A stretch of DNA of 64,000 nucleotides from Antilocapra americana (Eukaryota; Chordata; Mammalia; Artiodactyla; Antilocapridae), in contig ML660210.1 of NCBI GenBank assembly GCA_007570785.1, positions 822,530-886,529 on the forward strand. The letters are read 5' to 3'. Under the pieces are notes generated by a model. That model was not told the origin of the DNA. It saw nothing but the letters and a program-made list of their open reading frames with translations, and ran no database searches. Position numbers and translations under genes: made by a program. Of the stretch, positions 48,248 to 58,384 are shown in pieces; within the stretch, counting starts at the first letter, position 1, and each line of letters opens with the position of its first letter.

Positions 48248-48822
48248 AAATCACTGCATATGGTGACTGCAGCAATGAAATTAAAAGACATTCCTTGGAA
48301 GGGAAGTTATGACCAAGCTAGACAGCATATTAAAAAACAGAGACATTACTTTGCCAACAAATGTCTATCTAGTCAAGGCTGTGGTTTTTCCAGGATTCAT
48401 GTATGGATGTGAGAGGTGGACTATAAAGAAAGCTGAGTGCTGAAGAATTGATGCTTTTGAAGTGCGGTGTTGGAGAAGACTCTTGAGAGTCCCTTGGACT
48501 GCAAGGAGTTCCAACCAGTCCATCCTAAAGGAGATCAGTCCTGGGTGTTCATTGGAAGGACTGATGTTGAAGCTGAAACTCCAATACTTTGACCACCTGA
48601 TGTGAAGAGCTGACTCAATGGAAAAGACCCTGATGCTGGGAGAGATTGAAGGCAGGAGAAGCAGGGGGCAACAGAGGAGGAGATGGTTGGATGGCATCAC
48701 CAATTCTATGGTCATGAATTTGGGTAAACTCCAGCAGTTGGTGATGGACAAGGAGGCCTGGCGGGCTGCGGTCCATGGGGTCGCAAAGAGTCAGACATGA
48801 CTGAGCGACAGAACAGAACTGA
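48248..48822 (+). mobile_element. 5'-truncated BovB
   Basis: AAATCACTGCATATGGTGAC to GACATGACTGAGCGACAGAA; ORF2 C-terminal region with stops. Confidence 0.93.
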
Positions 48823-49204
48823 TCTGACACATCTTTTTGAGTACATGATAGGGTTTCCTAGTTGATCTTGGTACTCCTTAAGTGTGAGCTCAGAACAGCT
48901 GTTCTGGCTGCCACAATTTGTCAATTAAGTCAAGAAAAGATGACAATTTGCCTGTTGCCCCATTTTTAACAAGACAATTTTTGTCATAAGAGAAGATGAA
49001 CATAGTGTTGTATTTTACTTCCATATATGTAATAGTAACCATTTCCTGTAAGGAAAAGAAAATATTTGTTACAGTTTGAGAGTATGAAAGAAGTCATAGA
49101 AGAAAAGAAGATTAACTTAAAGAAGTTAGACCTGGTTTATAAATGTAATTAGACATAGTATACAAATGTAATGCTGTCTCTTTGATAATGTTTACTTCTA
49201 GATT
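48823..49204. other. AT-rich stretch, nothing recognised
   Basis: No coding or repeat signal seen. Confidence 0.4.
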
Positions 49205-49309
49205 TTGAAACTGTTTATATTTGTTTTTATTTTTTATATAAATATCTTGCAAATCAAATAATTGATTTACAATGTTGTATTAGTTTCACATGTACAGCAA
49301 AGTATAATA
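49205..49309 (-). mobile_element. L1 3'UTR scrap
   Basis: Minus-strand: ATTTACAATGTTGTATTAGT and CACATGTACAGCAAAGT, the artiodactyl L1 tail. Confidence 0.65.
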
Positions 49310-49905
49310 GATGGGAAACAAAGGAAATAGTGAGAGACTATATTTTTTTGTTTCCAAAGTCACTGCAAATGATGACTACAGCCATCAAATTAAAAGACAC
49401 TTGCTCCTTGAAAGAAAAGTTATGACCATCTTCGACACCTTATTAAAAAGCAGAGATATTACTTTGCCAACAAATATCTGTCTAGTCAAAGCTATGGTTT
49501 TTCCAGTAGTCATGTATGGATGTGAGAGCTGGACCATAAAGAAAGCTAAAAAACTGATGCTTTTGAACTGTGTTGTTGAGAGTCTGCTAGGAGATCCAAC
49601 CAGTCCATCCTAAAAGAAATCAGTCCTGAATTTCATTGGAAGGACTGATGCTGAAGCTGAAGCTGCAATACTTTGGCCACCTTATGCAAAGAACTGACTC
49701 TTTGGAAAAGACATTGATGCTGGGAAAGACTGAAGGTGGTTGCAAAAGGGGATGACAGAGGATGAGATGGTTGGATGGCATTATCAACTCAATGGACATA
49801 AGTCTGAGAAAGCTCCAGGAGTTGGTAATGGACAGGGAAACCTGGCCTGCTACCATCCATTATGATGCAAATAGTCAGACATGACTGATTGACTGAACTG
49901 AACTA
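49310..49905 (+). mobile_element. 5'-truncated BovB
   Basis: GATGGGAAACAAAGGAAATA to CATGACTGATTGACTGAACT. A deletion near 49585 removes part of the GGTGTTGGAGAAGACTCTTG region. Confidence 0.92.
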
Positions 49906-49954
49906 GAATTTAATTATTTCTAATGAAAAGGAAAGTCATGTATTTTTAAAAATA

Positions 49955-50442
49955 ATTTAACAGTTTTTAATGTATGCTGTTGACAAGATGACTTTATTCC
50001 TGCATCTTCTCAATTGTTTCTTCCTTATATTTGCCCTTTTCTTTTCCTACTTGGCCAAATTTGGCTTTCCCTTCCAAGATCTTTATGCAGTCTTTGTCTC
50101 GTTTTAGTCTAGTGTTAACCACCTTGCTGGGGTGAATGCCCACATAGACAGTTGTGCCATTAGCCTTCTCCTGCTGCATTTCTTCAGTGTAGATGATACA
50201 TTTCTTCCTGTAAACCTGGACTGCTTTGCCAATTTGCTGCCCTTTGTAGTGCCCTTCTACAACCTATGCTTCCTGAACTTCATTATCCTTTTATATGGGC
50301 AAGGATCGAACTTTGTACTTCTGTCTCAGCTCTTTAGAAAGAGGAGAAGACACAAGTTTCCTATGAATGTGGGAAGGCATGTTGAAACGTGTTTTTCAGT
50401 TCTTGCTTAGGTCAGAAGTCACAAAGGGAATGAACCCTTCTG
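49955..50442 (-). pseudogene. RPL26: RPL26-family processed pseudogene
   Basis: Read on the minus strand this resembles ribosomal protein L26 (large 60S subunit; RPL26 or its retrogene-like relative RPL26L1). Recognisable blocks are a PFVTSD-like N-terminus, [37 protein letters not shown] and the C-terminal [14 protein letters not shown]. The start codon is lost, near 50440. Three in-frame stops occur at 50396-50398, 50291-50293 and 50264-50266, the last within an apparent 9-bp insertion in the DEVQ-VVRGH region. The original stop overlaps an AATAAA at 49993-49998, as I recall for the parental mRNA. The poly(A) has decayed and no target duplication was found. Only the last 60 or so codons remain open. 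Non-coding. Confidence 0.88.
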
Positions 50443-51530
50443 ACAATCAGAATCTACGAAATGGAGCGTGAACAGATTAATTACCCTTCAAAATGAATGA
50501 AATTGGCTCCTATATCTCAAACCTGGAAAACGCACAGAACTCGGGTCCAAAAAATCTTCCAGTGGTCAGTGAGGCCTAAAGGTTTTACCAAGAAAGTACC
50601 CCAAGACCATTCTTTAAGAAACTACTCTGCCCAGACTAGACTCCTTTGCCACAGGCTCCTTCCCCTTCGGCTCAGCTCAGATTTCCAAGCTCAGATTTCA
50701 AAACCCTCTTTCCTCTGGCTGGTGGTGCTAGGAGAAAGGCCAAGACTGTCCTGGCCCCTGTCCCTGGCTACCAGAACAGTACTGGGGCACTAGGGTCAAG
50801 AGGCACCATGCCCTGAGTGGATGGCTGTGGATTGTATGCCTTGTCTCAGCAAATTCTTACCCACTGGCCAGTCATGTACTCTTTTATTCTCAAATATATG
50901 GTTCCAAATATAGACTATTCACAAAAAATAGAAGGAAAGTCACCAGGAATACTTACAAGATAAAGGTATACTTCTTAATTATGAGTTATTATAAGAAATG
51001 TAGTTGATAAAATGTTTATTTCTCATTATATGTCTTTCTGTCCTTTTATAAACATTCAATATTGTATTTTACTCCTGTGTTATCTTCAATAACTTAAAGG
51101 GGAAATTTAAGTGAAATTATACCAAAGATCTCAAAATAAAAATCCAAAAGTAAAAAATGAATCATTTTTTTTCTTAAGAAAATGGAAAGGAAGACAAAAT
51201 CACACATATGATAACACACACTAATGAGCTCTCACTCTGTTTCTGTCATTGACCAAAGCTGCCACTCAGTTGTGCCTCCTCAGACACATAATTGCAGTAA
51301 TTCTCTAGCAAATCCTGATGAGGAAGTTATCTTTATCCAGAGGTCTAGTGAGCATGTCGTGTTAAAATTAAAGCAGACAATGACCTTTATGTCTCAGTTC
51401 TCACTTCTCCAATAATTACCATTCTGAATCTGCACTTCAAGTAACAGATAAACAAGGTTAATTTAGGAAGACATAAAGACTCTTTCTGAAGTTTTCTTTT
51501 TCCTCTGATAATAACTATCTAGACGATGAG
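50443..51530. other. unassigned stretch upstream of the RPL26 pseudogene
   Basis: 50443-50850 is moderately GC-rich and adjoins the 5' end of the pseudogene; a 98-codon plus-strand open frame (50497-50793) has no motif I recognise. From 50850 on it is AT-rich with nothing seen. Confidence 0.4.
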
Positions 51531-51533
51531 TAT

Positions 51534-51750
51534 GCCTGCTTAGTCGCCCAGCTGTGTCTGACTCTTTGCAAATGCAGGGACTGTAGTCTGTCAGGAACCT
51601 CTGTCCATGGGATTATCCAGGCAAGAATACTGGAGTGGGTTGTCATTTCCTCCTCCACGGAATCTTCCCCACCCAGGGATCCAACTTTATTTTCCTGTGT
51701 CTTCTGTCTTGGCAGGCAGATTCTTTACCACTGAGCTACCTGGGAAACTC
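51534..51750 (-). mobile_element. Bov-tA SINE
   Basis: Minus-strand: TTAGTCGCCCAGCTGTGTCT to ACCACTGAGCTACCTGGGAA. Confidence 0.9.
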
Positions 51751-52421
51751 TACTATCTATACAATTCTGGTTCTTTTTACAACCACTAGCAATGGTCCAC
51801 TTTCAATTCTCTCTCTAATGATAGTTTCTTTTTATATAAACTTAGTTTTATTTGTATCTCTGTGCCTTTTCTCATGCCATTGCCTATAAGGACCTTTCAA
51901 TAATCCAAATTATCACTTTTCAAGTACTCTATTAATCAGTATTGCTTTAAATATCAGGTTATGTAAAGTGCTGATCTGTGGTTCCTAGACTCCTGCACCT
52001 ATATCTATCTGTATTGCTCACAATATTATGTGGAGAAAATTTCCTTTGTGTGTTTTTCCCTACATTTAAATTTCATAATAATAAACATTATAAATTATTA
52101 AATTCTATATTTTTCATATTTTGGCCTCACCAGTCTGGATACCTGAGGAAAATTGCAAGTAATATATTGGAATTTTGAAAATAAGCCTGGAAAGATAAAC
52201 AAGAAACTAAAACTGGAACTTAGAATTTCAAATTATGGTATTCCTCAGATATTAAGTAAACATCCTCTTTTCTTATACCTATTTCTTTATTTTAATTATC
52301 TAGACTTTGGCATAGAATGTCAAGCAGAGTAAACTTTGTGAAAATTCAGTTCTATGTCAAACAGACCTATGCTCAAGTGAAAATGGGAGATTAGAAATAT
52401 ATTGTTCCAGAAACAATTTAA
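51751..52421. other. AT-rich stretch, nothing recognised
   Basis: No coding or repeat signal seen. Confidence 0.4.
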
Positions 52422-52919
52422 ATGTACCATAATTGTTCACTGCAGCACTATTTCCAATAACCAGAACATGAAATTAGCAAAAACGGCCATCAACAAATTA
52501 ATGGATAAAGATGTAAATGTTATACATGATGGTATATTACTAAGCCATAAAAAAGAATAAAATAGTGTCATTTGAGGTGACATGAAGGGATCTGAGATTG
52601 TCATACTGAGTGAAATAAGTCAGACAGAGAAAAGTAAATGTCATATGATATCACATATATGTAGAATCTAAAAATACGGTGCAAATGAACTTATTTACAA
52701 AACAGAAAGCAATCATAGGTGTAGAAAGCAAACATGGTTATCAAGGGGGAAAGGAAGAAGGAGGGATAAATTTGGAGATTGAGACTGACATGCACACACT
52801 ACTATATATAAAATTGACAACTAATAAGAACCTACTCCATAGTACAGGGAACTCTGTTCAATACTCTGTAATGACCTTTATGGGAAAAACTATCTTTAAA
52901 AAGTGTATAGGGGTGTATA

Positions 52920-52951
<32 letters not shown>

Positions 52952-53032
52952 ATTGATTCACTTTGCTATATAGCAGAATCTTGCACAACATTGTAAATCA
53001 ACTATACTTCAATAAAAACTAATAAAGAAAAA
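52422..53032 (+). mobile_element. L1 3' end with (TG)n(TA)n
   Basis: CATAATTGTTCACTGCAGCA, TGAAATAAGTCAGACAGAGA, ATTGTAAATCAACTATACTT; a microsatellite at 52917-52952 sits where this 3'UTR usually has a TA run. Confidence 0.87.
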
Positions 53033-53383
53033 TTATATAATCTGACCTCTATTTATTCTTTGAATGATATAGTTGCCTTTAGGAAATACGTCAAAGTAAA
53101 ACAATTCTCTAGCAATACATTAGAAAATAAAGACTGAAAAAAAATCTGATAACACACAGAGACAAACAAACACACACACACACCTCACATAAATATTAGA
53201 GAATGTATTATAATTTTATTCAAATAATATTAGATTTATTTTTAATGTAAAAATATGCTAGCAACTGTGTTTGATGTTAGTGAATATGGTGGAGTAAGTA
53301 CTTCCAAAGGGGTTGTCCCTCTACAAACACAGTCAAAGTGAATGAAAACTGTCAGATTTACCTTTTTTTTTTTTTAACTCTTA
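53033..53383. other. AT-rich stretch with (CA)n and poly(T)
   Basis: (CA)n near 53171-53182 and a T run at 53362-53375; otherwise nothing. Confidence 0.45.
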
Positions 53384-53571
53384 GTTCAGTCACTCAGTCG
53401 TGTCCAACTCTTTGTGACCCCATGAAATGCAGCACACCAGGCTTCCCTGTCCATCACCAACTCCCAGAGTCCAACCAAAGCCATGTTCATTGAATCGGTG
53501 ATGCCATCCAGCCATCTCATTCTCTGTCATCCCCTTTTCCTCATGCCCCAAATTCTTCTCAGCATCAGGGA
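53384..53571 (-). mobile_element. BovB 3' fragment
   Basis: Minus-strand: AGTTCAGTCACTCAGTCGTG to TTCTTCTCAGCATCAGGGA. Confidence 0.92.
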
Positions 53572-53639
53572 ACAAAAACCATGGAAGGCAAGTAAAGAAC
53601 CCACTGCTGCCTAGAGGAAATGATTGCAATTTGAGGGAC

Positions 53640-55140
53640 AATAAAAGACTGTCAGACGCCTGAGAGGAAAACTTGTGGAGATAGGATCTTTGAAGAATTA
53701 TGGCATTGAAAATCTCAGATGAGTATTGGTGAATATAGGAAGACATGTGCATGCTCAGGTGAAGATTTTTGTTAAAAACAAACTAACAAAAAAATCTGGG
53801 AAGGTCCAAAACTTTTACCTCTGGCTGATCTTTGGGATCTGCACAAACAGGAAGTGAAGACTAAACGAGGTCTATAACTGGCCATCTAAGTGTTAGAGGC
53901 ATGTTGCAACACAAATTCAATGTGCAAAGACTAAGAGAATTTGGGGGTTTATTTTTTTCTCTAAACATTCAAAGGCATCTGTCAAATCAGAAGATAAAAG
54001 AAAAGACTGCATCCCACACATATCAATGAATACGTTCTCTACAATCATAGATTAGATAACTCGCTAAAAATCCAACCAATTACAAAGCAGAAAAAGCAAG
54101 AACAAAAAATTTTAAGGTGGAAGAAGAATCTAATCTCCAGAATTAGCAAGTCATACTATTTAAAATGTTCAGGTTTCAATAAAAAATAATGAAACATGTA
54201 AAAAAAAGTATGCCCCACACATAGGAAATTTAACCAAAATTGTCTCTGTGGAAGCATAGTCATTGGACTTATTAGAAACAGACTCTAAGACTCCACTGTG
54301 TTATAGTCACAGAGGTAAACATAACTATGCACAGAGCTAAAGAATATCATAAAATTAATGCCTCAAGCATCATATGATGTCAGTAAAGACACAGAAACTA
54401 TAAAAATTTAACTGAACCAAATTTCTGGAGCTGTAAATTATAAAATGTACAAAATGGTGGCATAGGTCTTGCTGTCTACAAACAAACTAATAGTAAACAA
54501 AAAGTATCAAATAAATATCAAATCAAGAAGGAAACCTAAAATTAGTCGGAGTGCTTTGAAATATTTTAAAGTAAAATGAATAAAAATCACTAGAGAATTT
54601 CAACAGGAGATTTAAGGAACAGAAAAATGTATACATAAGAGAGATTAATTGAAGCTATCCAGTTATACGAGCAGAAAGAAAAACTAATAGAGATTAAAAT
54701 AAAGAAAAAGGTGAGATGTAGAGAGAAAAAAAAAACACAGCATAAAAGGCTTTTAAGACATCATCAAGGTTACTGATATATATGCAGAATAGGAGTCTCA
54801 GTGGGAGAGGAGAAACTGACAGTATGTGAAGATATAATAGCTGATAACTTCCCAAATGTGATGGAAGACATGATTTTACACAAAGAGGATATGTGATGAA
54901 CTCCAAGAAAAATGAATAAAACAGTATCCGTATTGAGACTCATGATAACTGTCTAAAGAAAAAGAGAGCACCCTGAAATCAAAAGAAGAGAAGCTACTTA
55001 TCATAATAAAAAGTTGTTGCCAATATTAAGTGTAAATTTTTTAGCAAAAATGATGGAGCCCAGAAAGCTGTGGGGTGACACTCCTAAACTGGAAAAACAA
55101 CAATAACAACAAAATAACCAATTGAATTCCACATCTGATG
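53640..55140 (+). mobile_element. ancient L1M 5' region/ORF1 remnant
   Basis: A-rich broken lysine/glutamate frames with old L1 ORF1 words: AATTTCAACAGGAGATTTAA, GATAACTTCCCAAATGTGAT, AGACATGATTTTACACAAAG, CTGAAATCAAAAGAAGAGAAG. Boundaries approximate; 53640-53950 is the least certain. Confidence 0.55.
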
Positions 55141-55152
55141 AACAAAAATTTA

Positions 55153-55995
55153 AGCTACCATTTCACACGAGTCAGAATGGCTGCTATCCAAAAGTCTACA
55201 AGCAATAAATTCTGGAGAGGGTGTGGAGAAAAGGGAACCCTCTTACACTGTTGGTGGGAATGCAAACTAGTACAGCCACTATGGAAAACAGTGTGGAGAT
55301 TCCTCAAAAAACTGGAAATACAATGTATGGCAAAACCAACAGGATAATGTAAAGAAAAAAAAAAAAAACTGGAAATAGAACTGCCATATGACCCAGAAAT
55401 CCCACTGCTGGGCACACACACTGAGGAAACCAGAATTGAAAGAGACACATGTACCCCAATGTTCATCATAGCACTGTTTATAATAGCCAGGACATGGAAG
55501 CAACCTAGATGTCCATCAGTAGATGAATGGATAAGAAAGCTGTGGTACATATACACAATGGAATATTACTCAGCCATTCTCAAAAGAATACATTTGAGTC
55601 AGTTCTAATAAGTTGGATGAAACTGGAGCCTATTATACAGAATGAAGTAAGCCAGAAAGAAAAACAACAATACAGTATACTAACACATATATATGGAATT
55701 TGGAAAGAGGATAATGACCACCCTGTATGCAAGACAGCATAAGAGACACAGATGTATAGAACAGTCTTTTGGACTCTATGGGAAAGGGCGAAGGCAGGGT
55801 GATACGGGAGAATGGCACTGAAACATGTAAATTATCATATGTGAAGTGAATATCAGTCCAGGTTTGATGCATGATACTGGGTGCTCGGGACTGGTGCACC
55901 AGGATGACCCAGAGGGATGGGAAGGAGGTGGGAAGGGTGTTCTGGATGGAGAACACATATACACCCATGGTGGATTTTTGTAAAGAAAAAAAAAG
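55153..55995 (+). mobile_element. young 5'-truncated L1 (ORF2 end and 3'UTR)
   Basis: Low divergence from the artiodactyl L1 consensus as I know it: TTACACTGTTGGTGGGAATG, CACTGCTGGGCACACACACT, CAGTCCAGGTTTGATGCATG, ending in an A-rich tail. Interrupted by a 42-bp insertion at 55321. Confidence 0.9.
55321..55362 (+). mobile_element. 42-bp L1 tail micro-insertion
   Basis: CAATGTATGGCAAAACCAAC, a short remainder and an A run: the extreme 3' end of an L1. Flanked by exact 15-bp copies of AAAAAACTGGAAATA at 55306-55320 and 55363-55377. Confidence 0.88.
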
Positions 55996-56111
55996 AAAAG
56001 AAAGAAATGCTATTTAAAAAAAAATCAACAAGAAATTAAAGCATTTTATAGCATATGAAACTATACTCAATATCTTATAATAACTTTTAATGAAAAATAA
56101 TCTGGAAGAGA

Positions 56112-56132
56112 ATATATATATATATATATATC
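56112..56132. repeat. (TA)n microsatellite
   Basis: Perfect alternating TA run abutting the 3' end of the minus-strand BovB. Confidence 0.95.
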
Positions 56133-56575
56133 AGTTCAGTTCAGTCACTCAGTTATGTCCAACTCTGTGTGAATCCATGACTGCAGCAGGCCAGGATTCC
56201 CTGTGCAACACCAACTCCTGGAGCTTCCTCAAACTCATGACCATATAGTTGTTGATGGCCATCCAATCATCTCATCCTCTGTCACCCACTTCTCCTCCTG
56301 CCTTCAATCTTTCCCAGCATCAGGGTCTTTTCCAGAGTCAGCTCTCTCATCAGGTAGCCAAAGTGTTGTAGCTTCACCTTCAGCATCAAATCTTCCAATG
56401 AATATTCAGAACTGATTTTCTTTAGGATTAACTGGGTTGATCTCCTTGCACTCCAAGGGACTCCCAAGATTCTTCTCCAACATCACAGTTCAAAAGCATC
56501 AATTCTTCTTCGGTACTCAGCTTTTGTTATGGTCCAACTTGCACATCCATACATAACTACTGGCAAAACAATAGC
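56133..56575 (-). mobile_element. 5'-truncated BovB
   Basis: Minus-strand BovB 3' end with the (TTCAG)n-type tail at 56133-56148 and ORF2 C-terminal region to TACTGGCAAAACAATAGCTT. Confidence 0.93.
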
Positions 56576-57660
56576 TTTGCCACGAATACAGAGGGAGCCT
56601 TTAGGGTATAAATACAAATACACTTTATAGTAACTTGAAGCCATACAAAGAAATAAAGAACACTGTCAGAGAAAATTATATAACTAAATCCAAAATCAAT
56701 AATTATGATATTTCTTGTTTAAAATCTCTCCACTTGTACTTATATGATTTAAAGGACCAATGGATAAAATTGTATAAACTTATCTTAATGGGTATATAAT
56801 GTATATATATGTAATTCATGATGACAAAAAAATCAAGAAAGAATCATACATCTGTATAAGAGTTCAATTTCCATATACCACTGAAGCTAGGGTGGTATTA
56901 AATCAAATAATTTATTATAAATGTAAGAAGCTAAAAAAAGAGAAGCTAATTGTAATCTCTAATAGAAGCTAATTGTAATCTCTAACATATCTACTAAAAA
57001 TAATTTTATTATATATATGAAAGGAAATGAAAAACAAAATTATACACCACAAAAATAAACACAAAAGGAGAAAATAATTAAGGAATTGAAAAGCAACAAA
57101 TTATATGATATATATAGAAAACCAATAGCAAAATGGCAGAAGAATTTCTGTATCAGTGATTAAATGTAAAGGATAAAAGTCTCTAATAAAAGGCAGAGAT
57201 TATTCAAATGGATTTAAAAAAAAAAACACTATTTGCTGTGTTCAAAGGACCCATATATTATTTAAAGACACAAAAGAACTGGAAAGTGAAAGAGTGAAAA
57301 ACAATATTATATACAAATAGTAACTAAATGGGAGCTGGACAGGCTATACCAATATGATCAGAAATAGAATTTAAGTCAAATAACATTCCTAGGAACAAAG
57401 AAGGACATCTTTACATTGATAAAGGTGTCAATTTATCAAAAAGATATGACAAGGATATATGTATATAATAACAAAGAGATACTCAAGAACTGCAACTTTT
57501 GAGTTTTGAATTTTGAAATTTCCTTCATTTAATTCTTTATATTTTATCCATATCAATTATCTGAAAATGCAAGTATCTTTTGAGTGATAAATATCAACAT
57601 TTTTGCTGTTACATTTCTTAGTACTTTAAATATGAGCAAACCATATCAAGTGAAAGTGCT
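56576..57660. other. AT-rich stretch with a 23-bp tandem duplication
   Basis: Only a direct repeat at 56941-56986 (two 23-bp units differing at the last base) is notable. Old L1 flavour in places but nothing firm. Confidence 0.45.
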
Positions 57661-57689
57661 GTAGCTGAACATTTTGTAGACAGTGTGCC

Positions 57690-58030
57690 CAAAATAAAAA
57701 TTTAAGTGCTGAAGCCCTGCCTCCCATTACGACTGGATTTGGACATAATGCCTTGAAGCTAGTAATTAAAGTGAAATGAGGTCAAAGTGTGGGGCCCCTA
57801 ATCTAATAGCATTGGTGTCACACAAAAAGAGTGAGAGAGAGACATCAGGAGCACACACAGAGCAAAGGTTAAGTGTCAATACAGTAAAAAGTGCCTTTAA
57901 GCCAAGGGGAGAGGTCATATCAGAAATCAATATTGCCAGCACCTTGATCTTAGATTTCCAGCTTCCAGAATTATGAGAAAATACATTTCTCTTGTGTAAG
58001 TCAGTCTGTGGCATTTGTATGCATTTTTCC
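57690..58030 (+). mobile_element. MLT1-type MaLR LTR
   Basis: AAGCCCTGCCTCCCATTACG, GGGGCCCCTAATCTAATAGC, AGCACCTTGATCTTAGATTT, CCAGCTTCCAGAATTATGAG, AAGTCAGTCTGTGGCATTTG: the order of an MLT1 LTR, well decayed. Confidence 0.8.
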
Positions 58031-58384
58031 TTAGTCCTGGTATGGAATATATGTATACCTTTATGGTTAATATGAATGCCATACATAAATTCCTTATTAA
58101 TACAATTAAGAATTTTAAGAGGTTGGTTGGTTTATTTAATTAAGTGAAATTTTGTGTAATTTTTTTAATGAAAGTTTCAATCCAAGTGTATAGTTTTAAC
58201 TTATTGGAATTATGCACAGTATTAACATCAAATTTATTCTGTTTTAAATAAAACATGAATATAGGTCATAACTCTCTTATGGCCATCTGAAACTTGCTTG
58301 CTAATATTTTGTAAGACAATATCTATATTCATAAATATGATTTAGCTTAATTATTTTAGAGTTATCCAGCTTAGAAATAAGATT
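58031..58384. other. AT-rich stretch, nothing recognised
   Basis: No coding or repeat signal seen. Confidence 0.4.

Noticed and set aside
50497..50793. 98-codon plus-strand open frame next to the RPL26 pseudogene
   Set aside because: No recognisable domain, and no splice or promoter context that I can support.
53390..53752. 120-codon minus-strand open frame
   Set aside because: Combines a BovB tail with adjoining AT-rich DNA; no motif.
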